A stretch of DNA of 64,000 nt from Phocoena phocoena (Eukaryota > Chordata > Mammalia > Artiodactyla > Phocoenidae), in contig NC_089228.1 of assembly GCF_963924675.1 (NCBI RefSeq), positions 90,302,894 through 90,366,893 of the forward strand. Direction: 5' to 3'. Below are positions 20,756-32,070 of this stretch, piece after piece; position 1 is the stretch's first letter; each line of letters starts with the position of its first letter. The notes beneath the pieces were generated by a model. It did not search any database. It was not told the DNA's origin and saw nothing but the letters and a program-made list of their open reading frames with translations. Made by a program: the position numbers and the translations under genes.

Positions 20756-23600
20756 GTGATCCCAAGTCTCTAGTTCAGATATAGATGCTGTTGATTGTGC
20801 TTAGAAACATAGGGACGGAGAGATGAAAGCTTAAGGACAATGAGATTTTGAGTTTGGTTTTCTTACGTGTGTAGATGAATGAGAGGTCTGATCTAGAAAA
20901 CAGAACAGAATTGATGCTGTATATTTGATATCATGAGTTTAGGCATTAGTCATGAGAGTAAATTAAATTGTCCAAGGAGAGCAAATAGAAGAGAAGAGAT
21001 TAAAAGATGAAATGCTAGAGAACGGTATTGTATCTGGGTAGAGAAAAGGAGTCTAACATATGAGAGTTAAAAATGTGGTAAGAGAATTAAGAGAAGAGCC
21101 CTGGAGAAGAGAGGAAACAAAAAGGTCAAAACGATACAGAGCAGTCAGGTGTGTGAGGTTTACTTAAAGCTTCCATTGTCCTTGCTTCTGTGTAAGAATG
21201 ATCTCCTTGGCTATAAATGACACTAAAGCTCAGAGATATTTTTCCTCCCCTGGATTCTATTTTGTGCATCTTCTTTTACTGTAAATAATCCTCTACTAGG
21301 AAAAGAATACACACAACTTGGGGGGAAAATACTCTCTAGGAATTTCCCAGACAACTTGCCCCCAATAGGTGGTTAGTTCTTACTTCATAGACAGAGGTCA
21401 GCCAAGTGACACAGATTTAGCCATGAGGACCTACCTGGACCGGATAGAGCTTTTGATCTGAAGAGATAGCCAGAAATAGCTTTGGAAATCTAGAAGCTAA
21501 TTCCCTTGTTTCAGAATCATCAGTAATTTCCCATCCAATGTCCATTCAGATGAATGTACTATACATGTTTCCTCTTACCAGTAGTTATCAGCTATTATCC
21601 CTAGGAACGGATGGATTGTGTTTGTTGTTGTTGTTTAAATACGGTGGAACTGCCGCAAAGGACAAGCAGGTATTTTTCCAGTGACCTATATACCATGATG
21701 ACCTTTCTGAAGCCAAAATAAGAACACATTGTAAGAGGATGTTGAGTCGTTTTTCACTGTGAGAGGCAGACTAGGAAATGTATTTTAGATACTTAAGACC
21801 TTTTCAATATTTATGGAGACAGGGAGGTGATATTGCAATAGTTAAGAGCACAGACGATGATAATAGGATACAATATTTAAAGTGGAGAGTGTCTTAGATT
21901 TTGCTCAGTGTTGGTCAAGATACAGTAAACCTTGTTGTCATATCATTTCCATGTGGAACAGGGGAGCCTGACCTCGGAAATTCTACCTATTGTTTTGGCA
22001 AAATGGGAATTATTCCAGCTTGCACATCCATCTGTGTGGCAGCGGAGACAAATTTGTGTACTTATGGTGCTAAAAGTGAGCCACTGAAGCCTCTTCCTCA
22101 TACTGGATCCTAGTTCTTAGACTCTGATAACACCAAATAAGCCAACTCAGTTCTCTTTAACACCTGAGGTCATATGAATGGCTTGGTTGCAGTGCGTTAG
22201 CATTGGGTGGCAGGGTTACTTTTCTGGAAGTACATGTAGCCACAAATAATATTGTCTTGCCGCCTGTTTCATTTCTTCATGTTTGTGAAGCAGAAAGAAG
22301 ACTGCCATCATTCTAGGTAGTCATTCCTGTGTTTCTATACATGTGACGGTGGCCAGGTAGTAATATGAAAAAGATACCATGAAATTACGGCAAATGACTC
22401 TACTTGAATGTCAACAGGAAGCTGATAATAAAAGCAAATTTCCATCCTTTTTAAATCAAGGAAGGTGTTTCTGGGAGGGAAGCGGGGCCCATTTATTTCA
22501 GCTAAAAGTAGAAAGTATTTCTTTAAAATAACTAGCCATGATATGACTTCTTGGGGGTGTTATCTTGTTCTTCTTTCCTCACACCTTAGCTTTCAAAGAA
22601 AATTCAGTCTTTTGGAAGAATTATTTTCGTTATTGTTCAGCTCTTGGTGCTGGTGATCCCCGAAGGTGGACCACCTGCTGCTCTTAAAGTGATGATGTGA
22701 AGCATGGCTGAAAGAAGCATCTTGTCACTAAATTCCATCTACTTCTGCCCCAAGTAGATAATGATTGAACCAGATAAACTGCATCTTATGGGGGAGGGGA
22801 GGAGAGAACTTGAGAGGAATTTGGGTGTGAGGCGGTACAGGTAGAGTTGTCCTTAACAATGCATTTAAACAGGCTAGAGGTGAGGTGGGGTCTTTGTATC
22901 TTAGGTATGGGTGCAAATTCTCAGTGTTTTTCAAAATAGAGTTTGGACCAGATAGAATTAGAATTATCAGTGATTTCTGGAATCCTGATCTTTCCAGGAC
23001 CATCCATCTTTTCTCATTTTTGCCACAAGGACTTATTGAAGGGTTGACTTGAGACAGCAGACAGGATTTGGCCCCAGACTGTGTTTCTTCTCCCCCATAA
23101 AGAGGTTCCCACTGTAATCATTCTCTGCATGACAGATAGTACTGGGAGACAATGCATACGAGTCAAGATGAAACTGTTCTGTTTAATCAAGAATGAGCTA
23201 AATGTCAGACACTCAGTGTTCTAGATCAACAATTTCCAGGATTGATACATCTTAATCAAGTAATTAGGTGACTCTTCCGGTGGTGGTTTCCACATCGTAG
23301 AGAGGAACAGATTTGCCGCTTTGCTCCGATGGCTGCTAGCAGCAGTGTTGGTTGTTAACAGAGACATTTACACGGAACCACCAGTTGGCAGGGGCTAACA
23401 CTTTGTTACTTGCTATTCCCACATGCTGAGGATTTTGGGAAGGCTGCCAAACTTTGTGTCTCATGTAGCTCTTCAGTATAATAACAGCAACAGAGAGCCT
23501 TGGGGAAAAAAAGAGGAAAAAGAAGAAGAGGAAAGGAAACAATGGAGCAAAGTCCCTGGCTTCATACTAAACGTGAATGGAATGAGAACATTTTAGTGGC
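20756..23600. other. Unassigned sequence, no gene recognised
   Basis: Nearly 3 kb without a repeat I can name with confidence. Frames at 21901-22113, 22465-22656, 22728-23003 and 23336-23542 have no recognised domains and no convincing exon boundaries. Confidence 0.45.
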
Positions 23601-23606
23601 ACTTTT

Positions 23607-23770
23607 CTTTCCTTCTCTTTTCTTCCTTCCTTCCTTCCTTTCTTTCTTTCTTTTCTTTCCCTTCCTCCCTCCCTTCCCTTCCTTCCTTCCTTCCTTCCTT
23701 TCTTCCTTCCTTCCTTCCTTTCTTCCTTCCTTCCTCTGTCTCTGTCTTTCTCTTTCTCTCTTTCTCCCTC
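23607..23770. repeat. (CTTT)n/(CTTC)n polypyrimidine microsatellite
   Basis: About 160 bases of cttt, cttc and ccct units, all pyrimidine on the plus strand apart from a few interruptions. Likely variable in length between individuals. The 63-93 codon frames over it (runs of F/L/P/S or K/E/R/G) are artefacts. Confidence 0.95.
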
Positions 23771-23794
23771 CATTTAAATAGCATTTTTAATTGA

Positions 23795-23955
23795 GGTGGA
23801 TGCTTCTCAAACTTAAAAATTTTTTCAGATCACCTTGGGGTCCTGTTAAAATGCAGACTCTGACTCCGCCTGTTGGAGGTGGGGCCTAAGGGTCTTCTTT
23901 TCTAACAGCACCTGGTGATGCAGATGCTGGCCGGGACCTGGACTATTATTTGGCT
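23795..23955 (+). mobile_element. MER5A-like hAT-Charlie MITE
   Basis: Sequence order matches MER5: 'cttctcaaact', 'cagatcaccttggggtcctgttaaaatgcagact', 'ggtggggcctaagggtcttc', 'ttctaacagcacctggtgatgcagatgctg', 'gggacctggact'. The right terminal inverted repeat is degraded. Confidence 0.85.
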
Positions 23956-24129
23956 GTGGGCGCTGAGGGGTTGGTAAAGGAAATAACACCAGGTCTGGTA
24001 GTGATGGTTGTGGTTGTCTGAGAAGCACGGGCTCTGAAATGACACTGATACCTTTCTGCCCCACCCCTCCTAGATACCTGAGATTGAACCCTTTCTATAT
24101 TATTATCCCAATCAGAAACATCACCTGTA

Positions 24130-24290
24130 GTGGAAGAAATATTAGGAGTCAGAAGATCTTGATCCTAGTTCCAGTTCCGTTACTACCTAGCTGTGTGATA
24201 ATAGGCAGGTCCTGTATCCTCCCCGGGGGTCCATTTGCTCATCAGTACCTAAAGGAATTACATGTTATGTGCTTGACCTTTGTTTCAGGG
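24130..24290 (+). mobile_element. MIR-family SINE
   Basis: Sense order: 'taggagtcagaagatcttgatcctagttccagttccg', 'actacctagctgtgtgataataggcaggtcctgt', 'ggtccatttgctcatcagtacctaaag'. Confidence 0.72.
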
Positions 24291-25065
24291 CTAACTCGAT
24301 GAGATGTTATAGCCTGTCTATTGAAAAGGTGGAATCAGGGTTGTACTTGAAACCAATAACATCTGAATTTGCTCTGAGTTATTCTGTCTTCAAAAAATAT
24401 AAAATGAGCAAAAATCAGTTTCAAAGAACAAATGGGTCTTTTCTACTGTGTGTCCCTGACCACATAAAACACTGGAGCCCAATTCATTGAGGGCTGGTTA
24501 TTACAAAGTCCAGGAGCTGATGACTAAGCAGACTCTGTACGTAGGAAAATGATACATAACCATCCCAGAAGCTGAAGGTGACTGGGAAGGTGACGGTCAC
24601 ATTGGAATGACCTGAGAAGAGTCAGAGGTCCAGTTTTAAGGGACATCAACCAGCAGGTAGGGGATTGACCACAAGGACTCCAGCCTCAGAGCACTGGTGT
24701 GCCAAATGTGGGACACCAGGCAACCACACAGGTTGAGTGTCCGTGAAGCTGACTCTGGTTGTGGGAACAGAAAAATGATTCAGGCAGTGATTGGCTGAAG
24801 ACGTCAAGAAAAGAATCTGGTAACCAGAAGTGCACTATCGTGTCATAATGAAAAAGGGAGATTAGTCTGATTCAATGTGTAGCCTCTGACTTCAGAGGAA
24901 TTCTACCAGATGAAGTAAAAGGTTGATCTCGAAGGTGGAAGTTATATAAACTATGAAATGTGGAGCCATGTGAGATAATTGGGTACTCTGAGGTATCTTG
25001 TCAATGGCTTTCACTTCATGGAAGTTTGTGTAAAGTGTTTCTCTCATTGTAGAATGAAAGAGTTG
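24291..25065. other. No feature recognised
   Basis: Unassigned. No coding or repeat signal I can support. Confidence 0.45.
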
Positions 25066-25205
25066 AAAAAGACATTGATTGTACAGATGAAGAAACGAAG
25101 ACCCACTGGCATTAAGTGAATTGACTGAGGTCACAAAGCTTGTTAGTTACAGAATCAAGATTAGAACCTAAATTTCAAGAATCCTAAGTCAATGTCATTT
25201 TGAGT
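25066..25205 (-). mobile_element. MIR SINE fragment
   Basis: Antisense MIR: 'cagatgaagaaacgaagaccc', 'aagtgaattgactgaggtcacaaagcttgttagttac', 'agattagaacctaaatttc'. Confidence 0.72.
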
Positions 25206-25614
25206 CTTCCAAGCTAGTTCCTTTCATCCCTCATTAAGGTGGCAAGACGTCTCTACTGGCAATGCTAAAAACAGTGAAAAGATAATAAAGAGAAAATTTC
25301 CAATTTTAGCCCACTCAAAAATTGCAGAATGAGTTTTCTCTTTCTCTGACTTTAGTGAAATGGTTTTAGAGGTCGTATTCTTCCTATAAGACTTCTGCAG
25401 TGGTAAGTTGAGTAAAGTTTCAGAAACTAGCTTATTCAGAAACAGTGATTAGACTTAGCACTGAAGATGGGAATAAAGCAGGGTCACAGAGTCATGTTAT
25501 GTAGGTGGCTGCTGACAGGTTAATGTGAAATGAATGAATGATGGCTTTAAATGGCCACAAAGAAGGATTTTAAAGGTCTTCCAGTTTAAAATGCTTTCTG
25601 ATAAGCTGTCCTTC
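25206..25614. other. No feature recognised
   Basis: Unassigned sequence up to the target site of the next L1. Confidence 0.4.
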
Positions 25615-25710
25615 ACACAGCATTTCTTTTTTTTTTTAAACATCTTTATTGAAGTATAATTGCTTTACAATGGTGTGTTAGTTTCTGCTATATAACAAAG
25701 TGAATCAGTT

Positions 25711-25740
25711 ATACATATATATATATATATATATATATAT
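25711..25740. repeat. (TA)n microsatellite in L1 3' UTR
   Basis: About 15 TA units where the sister copies at 7701 and 17989 have only a short catatg run, so it expanded after insertion. Confidence 0.9.
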
Positions 25741-26155
25741 CCCCATATCTCCTCCCTCTTGTGTCTCCCTCCCACCCTCCCTATCCCACCCCTCTAGGTG
25801 GACACAAAGCACCGAGCTGATATCCCTGTGCTATGTGGCTGCTTCCCACTAGCTATCTGTTTTACATTTGGTAGTGTATATATGTCCATGCCACTCTCTC
25901 ACTTCGTCCCAGCTTACCCTCCCCCCTCCCCTTGTCCTTAAGTCCATTCTCTACATCTGCGTCTTTATTCCTGTCCTGCCCCTATGTTCTTCAGAACCTT
26001 TTTTTTTTTTAGATTCCATATATATGTGTAAACGTACAGTATTTGTTTTTCTTTTTCTGACTTACTTCATTCTGTATGATAGTCTCTAGGTCCATCCACC
26101 TCACTACAAATAACTCAATTTCATTTCTTTTTATGGCTGAGTAATATTCCATTGT

Positions 26156-26407
26156 TTATATGTGCCACATCTTCTTTATCCATTCATTTGTTGATGGAAA
26201 CTTAGGTTGCTTCCATGTCCTGGCTATTGTAAATAGAGCTGCACTGAACATTGTGGTACATGACGCTTTTTGAATTATGGTTTTCTCAAGGTATATGCCC
26301 AGTAGTGGGATTGCTGGATTGTGTGGTAGTTCTATTTTTAGTTTTTTAAGGAACCTCCATCCTGTTCTCCATAGTGACTGTATCAATTTACATTCCCACC
26401 AACAGTG
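26156..26407 (-). pseudogene. L1 ORF2 C-terminal relic
   Basis: About 84 codons of ORF2p C-terminus inside the truncated L1: '[20 protein letters not shown]', '[13 protein letters not shown]', '[11 protein letters not shown]'. It begins in the middle of the C-x3-C-x7-H-x4-C motif because the copy is truncated there, so only H-x4-C remains. No function expected. Confidence 0.88.
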
Positions 26408-26420
26408 ACACAGCATTTCT

Positions 26421-27379
26421 GAATTTTCCCTAAAATTCCCGAAAGATATAGGAAAAAAACAAACAAAAACCTAAAAACAAAAATAAAAACAAAAACTGTA
26501 AGGCCACTTTTGCCAAATCTGAGAGCAAATTCCACTTACTAAAATAACTGTGGAGTTTAACAGGGAATGCCGTGAACTCTTCTTTAGAAACCAAGACTGC
26601 CAGCCTGTAAAAGTAGGACACTGATTCAGAGGCTCTGGGTTTGTACCAAATGAAAGCAAGTAGTTTGCTTTGTGAGCACTGCATCTGAGGCAGAGTACTT
26701 CTACGTGTCCCCTTGCCCACTGGCATCTTGTCTTGTGTGTATACTTTGAAACAACTCCCAGAGAACAACATGTAAGGAGGCAGCAATCGGGGTGGATGGG
26801 AAACAGTATATCATAGTATATTGTGTCCCGAGAGGTATGATTCCAAGAAGTATACCACACTGATTAGCATATAGACAAAAAGAGCATTGAGAGTGGAAAT
26901 TTGGCACTTTTGGGTTTTTTTTGCATGTATTCAGTAGGTTCAGGATGGGAAAGAAATAGCACAGATAGAATTAACTCCAAGTAATTTAGCAGAATAACAT
27001 GAGTTCAATGCGGACTAGGTTCTGGAACTTTTACTAGGAAGAGTGACCGTGAATATTTTCCAGACTCAAATTCCAAAAAGGATTTTACCAGTACTCAAGA
27101 AGACACTGAGTGGGACCAAGAGAAGTCTACAAACCATTTTTATTAAAAAATATTATTTCTGGCTAGAAATCTCATTACAGGATGGCTGGTATGCAAAAAA
27201 CACACGGCAAATAAAGAAAAAGCAAGCATCGTTACAAACATTCAAAACACCAGCACATCTTTTAATGTTATTTGCTAGAGAAGCCAGAATATGGTTTAGA
27301 AAACCCTGGATGGCCTCAGTAGAATGCAGAAGGAAACATGTGAGAAAAAGACCAAAGAACTGAGCAAAATGTATTGTGA
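26421..27379. other. Mostly unassigned sequence
   Basis: Contains an A-rich patch at 26450-26495. Minus-strand frames of 118 and 129 codons (26430-26860) and a plus-strand frame of 106 codons (27043-27363) have no known domain. The latter may be the degraded 5' part of the adjoining L1. Confidence 0.4.
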
Positions 27380-28387
27380 TGGAGAAAAAGCTGTGAGATT
27401 TGAAAAAAGAATTGCAAGGACGCAGTCAGCACAAGAGCAGAAATAAAAATCTTCATCAAAGAGAGCACGGAAGCAAATGAATAGTCAGGAGATTGAATTT
27501 TTTGATCTTCAAACAAACCAGAGAAACCCTCTAAGAATACAGATAATAGGACAGATAGTTAGAAAGATGATAGACATTGAGGAAAAAGAACTTATGTCAT
27601 ACCCATAGAATATTGGTATTCCTGAAAAAGAGAAGGAAAAAGGAATAGATGCAATAATCAATAATTTATCCAAGAAGATACTCTGGGAAAAAATGACCAG
27701 TGTCTTCAAATCAAAATGGCCCCTTACATTCCAAGCAAAATTAAAAGGAGCCAAGCTAAAACCCATCTTGGCAAAATTTTGAAATGTGAAAATTAAGACC
27801 AAAAATTTTACATGTATTCTGATAGAAAGATAAATTGGTTATCTAAAAAATTCTTTAAACATGGTTGACTTTAGATATCTCTTCTAAAACTTTTAGTGTA
27901 AGAGTAATTGGAAAGCAGTGAAGGATTTCTCTAGACAATCTACAGAGTTTTGAGGGGCAAAGTTTTGGTTAAATCATTTAAAAGCAAAGTTTTTCTCTTG
28001 TGAAGGCAATAGAAATATATTGATTTTAAAAAATTTTTTGCTATAGAAACAGGCCTTAAAATGTACTACCTTAGTGAACTTTTTAGAAATAAAATTATTT
28101 AAAGACTTACTCTAGTTACCTGAGAAATGATTCAAAAGAGAAAACATAAAATGAGCAAATCATCATAGTAAAGAATTGATTAATTAAGCCAGCTAAGTGT
28201 GAAGGTAAGTGAAAATAATTTTTGTAAATATTTTATAAATATTACAAATCTAAATGTCAAAAAAACTGTTGAAAGAGTAGGTATTCATGCTATACATAAA
28301 AATAGTATTTAAAGTTATAGATAATGCATCCAAGCACTATTAAATGGAAGCATGGGAACTAAAAGCGTGTTAAATTATCCTGCTATG

Positions 28388-28498
28388 TAGTAGGTTTCAT
28401 TCTTGCCTTTAATATTTAGAGATAGAATGATTTTAAAATGGTTAAGTAATAGGTTTCATTCTTTTACTTTATTTGGAAATAGAATGATTTTTAAATGG
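28388..28498. repeat. 59-bp tandem duplication
   Basis: 'taggtttcattctt' ... 'gatagaatgattttaaaatgg' at 28391-28441 recurs as 'taggtttcattctt' ... 'aatagaatgatttttaaatgg' at 28450-28498, offset 59. The copies have diverged. Confidence 0.8.
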
Positions 28499-28749
28499 TC
28501 TTAGAACTGCTAAAAATTATAAAAGCGATAACAAATCTCTACAAAAATATAGAAGCAAATCAATTATAATCTACATAGAAATTTATTCAAAAACCACTAA
28601 GAGCACAGAAAACTGAAGTCATTAAATCAAGACTGTATAAGTATGATAAAATATTGCAATTATTAAAAGTAAATTATTTAACATATTAAAATTTGTGAGA
28701 TCTAGCTAATGCAGCATTCATTAAAAGGAATGTTTACAACATTAAATGC

Positions 28750-29061
28750 TTGTTATTAAATGAAGAAAATTCACAAATCAATGACTTTAGCCTTTACCTT
28801 AAGAAACTAAGAAAAGAGCAACAAATTAAACCTAAAGAAAGAAGAAAGGAATTAATAGCAATACTACACAAACTTTTTCAGACAATTGAAAAGGAGGGAA
28901 TACTTTCCAACTCATTCTGTGAGCCAGACGTACTGTTACCAAAGGCAGACAAACACATTACAAGAAAAGAAAACTATAGACCAATATTTCTCATGAACAT
29001 AGATGTGACATTTCTAAACAAAATTTTACCAAATGAATTCAACAATATATTAAAAAGATAA
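28750..29061 (+). pseudogene. Old L1 ORF2 relic: linker joined to RT start
   Basis: 103 open codons. The first part ('EENSQINDFSLYLKKLRKEQ') is L1 linker. The second part ('LFQTIEKEGILSNSF', 'ITRKENYRPIFLMNIDVTFL') is the RT N-terminus. The segment normally between them (including the NKSPGPDGF region) is missing, so an in-frame deletion created this frame. Confidence 0.75.
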
Positions 29062-29704
29062 TAACACATCAGGACCAAGTGGAGTTTATCCCAGGAATGC
29101 AAGGTTGCTTTCATACTTGAAAGTCAATTACTAAATGTACTTGAACATATTAACAAATTCATATGGTAATTTCAGTAAGCACAGAAAAAGCATTTGACAA
29201 AATCCAACACTCATTTCTCTATTTCTATAAAACCTCAGCCAACTAGGAATAGAATGGAACATCCTCAACCCAATAAAGAGCATCTAGGAAAAGCATACAA
29301 GTAACATGATACTTAATAGTGAAACACTGAATGCTTCCTTCCTAAAATGAGGAACAGACAACAAATAAAAATGCTTGCTCTCATCATTTTCACTCAACAT
29401 TGTCTGTAAGGGTCTAGCCAGTGCATTTAGGCAAGAAAAGGAAATAAAAGACAAAGAAAGAAGTAAAACTGTCTTTGCTCACAGATGACATAATTGTCTA
29501 TGTAGAAAATCCAGTGGAATTTATATAAAGCCACTAGAACAAGGGAGTTTTGCAACTTGCATGATACAAGATTGATGTATAAAAATCAATTATACTTTTA
29601 TATACTATCAATAAGCAACTGGAAATAGAAAATGAGAAAAACAATACCATTTACAATTGCATCAAAAATACGAAAGGATAGATTTGACCTAAGATTTTCA
29701 AGGT

Positions 29705-29896
29705 TTGTACACTAAAAACTACAAAACATTCCTGAGAAAAATTAAAGAGGGTCTAAATAGATGGAACGATATACCTTGTACACAGGTCAAAAATCTCAAT
29801 ATTTTTAAACTGTCAGTTCTCCCTAAGTTCATCTATAGTATAAGTGCAACCCTATCAGTATTCCAGAAGTTATGGGGTTTTTTTGTTAGAGATTAA
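29705..29896 (+). pseudogene. Old L1 ORF2 relic: post-RT segment
   Basis: 63 open codons: 'YTKNYKTFLRKIKEGLNRWN', 'IPCTQVKNLNIFKLSVLPKF'. This corresponds to the block at 9193-9534 of the younger L1. Confidence 0.78.
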
Positions 29897-31179
29897 CATT
29901 GATAAGTTGATTCTAAATTTCATATGAAATTCAAAGTAACTTGAGTAGCCAAAACACTTTTGAAAAAGAACAAAGTTGGAGGATTAGCATTATATAATTT
30001 CAAAACTTACATTAAGCTGCAGTAATGAAGGCAGTGTGGTATTTGTATTCAGATAGAAAAATGGATCAATGTAACACAGTAGAGAGTCCAGGAATAGGGT
30101 CACCCACATACAGATAACTACTTTTTGATCATTTAGCTTTTTCACAGAAAACATAGGAGAGTATTTTTGTGATTTTAAGATAGGCAAAGATTTCTTAGAA
30201 AAAATACAAAGAAAATACAAATTGATAAATTGGAATTCATCCAAATTAAAATATTCTTCTTACTGTACACTCAATTAAACATGGAAATGCAAGCCTAAGA
30301 CTAGAAAAACATACTTGTATATATTTCACAAAAGAATTTTATCTAAAATATATAAAGAACTTCTACAAAACAACAATAAAAGGCAAAAAAAACCAATATA
30401 AAATCATTAAAAGGCTTAAAAATATACTTCTCAAAAAAGGTCAATAAACATTAATATATACTCAACATCATTAGTTGTAAGGGAAAAACAAATTAAATCC
30501 ATAATGAGGTTCTATTTTACACCAAATATGTTGACCAAAAAAAAAAAGACTAGCAATTCCAAATATTTGCAAGAATGTGGAACATTTGGAACTCTAATAC
30601 TCTGCTGATAGGAGTGATCCAATCATACTGGAAACAGTTTGGCAGCTTTTTACAAAGTTAGACATATATTTACCCTTAATCCTGTAACTTCAATCCTAGA
30701 TATTTATACAAGAAAACTAAAAACATATGTCCATACAACATCTTTTATAAGGTGTTGATATGAGCTTCATTGTGAATAGCCAGAAAATTTAAAAATACAT
30801 ATTTATCAACAGAAACATAGGTAAATAATTTGTGGATTATTCATACAGTATGCCAATAAAAAGGAACAAATTATGATCAACTCAACAACACAAAATGATC
30901 ATTATGTTGGGTAAAAGAAGCCGAAAACATACTGTATTTTTCCATTCATTTGAATTTCAAGGACAGGCAAAACTAATCTGCAGTGATAGAACTTAGAAAG
31001 TAAGTTGTCTCTGGAGAATGGGAATTTGGAAGGGCACTCAAGTGTACTTTTCTAGTGATGGAAATGTTCTATAACTTGTTTGGATGGTATCTGCATGCTT
31101 AGATAGGACTGCCAAAAACATCAACTGTGAGATCTGTGATAAATATTAATTTTTTTAAAAGGACACTATATTTTTGGTA

Positions 31180-31291
31180 TAACTTTCTTCCTTTGCACAT
31201 ATGTGTTTGTGTAGGTATATGTGGATATATGCATATATTTATATATGTGTGTGTGCACGTGTGCGTATGTATACATATATATGCACGTGCA
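31180..31291. repeat. TG/TA-rich tract with 52-bp perfect purine/pyrimidine alternation
   Basis: From 31240 to 31291 every base alternates purine and pyrimidine (tatatgtgtgtgtgcacgtg and onward), with no break. The preceding 60 bases are similar but imperfect. Such tracts favour Z-DNA or cruciform structure. Confidence 0.9.
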
Positions 31292-31974
31292 AAGCTAAAC
31301 CTAATCTCCTGAAATAGTAAAATGATTACTTTCTGTCAGATCATTTGTGTTAGCAAAGACATGTGGGTATATTAGAAAGATACGAGATATTTTTCATTTA
31401 TCATTGATATCTAGGCACCCCTGAGTCGAAAATCACACTATATAAGATAAATATGAGTTTTCCTGAATACTACATATTTAACACAGTTTTATTGCCATAA
31501 GCAAATGGAGGACACTGAGATAGTGGAGATTACAGTGTCTGAAGTTAAGTTCATTTTATCTTAATGACTAAGTTGTTGATTATTTTAACTCAGAGAGAGG
31601 TTTGCTCATGCAAAACGCCTAGGGTTTAATTTTCTATTTTTGCCCCTCCCCCACTTTTCACCAAACATGATTAAAAATTTAATAAGTCAAACAAAAAAAC
31701 TAAAAAGGTAAGTGTATTTTTCTCTGACAAGAATCTTGAGAAATTGTTCTTCTCTAACTAGTAAACTTCTTTTTTTCATTTTGAACTTTATATTTTGCAT
31801 TTTGTATATGGAAAGTGAGACAGAGAGAGACAGACTGATGGACAAAAATTGAAAGGGGCTGGACCAATTAATTACTCATCCCAATGTCCCTGAATGAGGA
31901 ATGATGGAGAAGCAAAAGTGGGAACATTCCATTTAGGAAGAAGAAACATCAGACTTTGGAAATATATTATCCTT
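31292..31974. other. No feature recognised
   Basis: Unassigned AT-rich sequence. Confidence 0.4.
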
Positions 31975-32070
31975 TACAGCTAACATTTATAGAACATCTA
32001 ATATGTGTCCATCACTTCTAATTTATTTGACGTTATTTCATTTAATTCTAAAAACAACACCCCGTGGGTT
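31975..32070 (-). mobile_element. MIR or L2 end fragment
   Basis: 'taacatttatagaacatctaatatgtgtccatca' then 'gacgttatttcatttaattctaaaaacaacacc', the antisense end of a MIR-type element. Confidence 0.55.

Larger units (their letters stand above)
25628..26407 (-). mobile_element. 5'-truncated L1 LINE (~780 bp) with perfect TSD
   Basis: T-run, L1 3' UTR homologous to 7713-8077, then the end of ORF2. A 13-bp duplication (acacagcatttct) lies at 25615-25627 and 26408-26420. The truncation point falls in ORF2 at the cysteine motif. Confidence 0.96.
27380..31150 (+). mobile_element. Old, degenerate L1 LINE (HAL1-like ORF1 end plus ORF2)
   Basis: 27480-27840 resembles an L1/HAL1 ORF1 end ('gattgaattttttgatcttc', then 'GIPEKEKEKGIDAIIN' in one frame). 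From 28690 the ORF2 text is recognisable: 'tttgtgagatctagctaatgcagc', 'gaaaactatagaccaatatttctcatgaac', 'agtggagtttatcccaggaatgcaagg', 'agaaaaagcatttgacaaaatccaacac'. The RT active-site region at 29474-29500 keeps GAT GAC (29484-29489). It continues through the C-terminal and 3' UTR-like sequence to about 31150. An internal deletion near 28860 joins the linker directly to the RT. Frames are shattered; this copy is far older than the one at 7.7 kb. Confidence 0.8.

Noticed and set aside
23500..23784. Frames of 63-93 codons rich in F/L/P/S or K/E/R/G
   Set aside because: They are translations of a CT microsatellite. The GA/CT tract at 63.1 kb gives the same artefact.
26430..26860. 118- and 129-codon overlapping minus-strand frames
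   Set aside because: No recognised domain, hydrophobic AT-driven composition, and two equally long overlapping frames, which fits chance.
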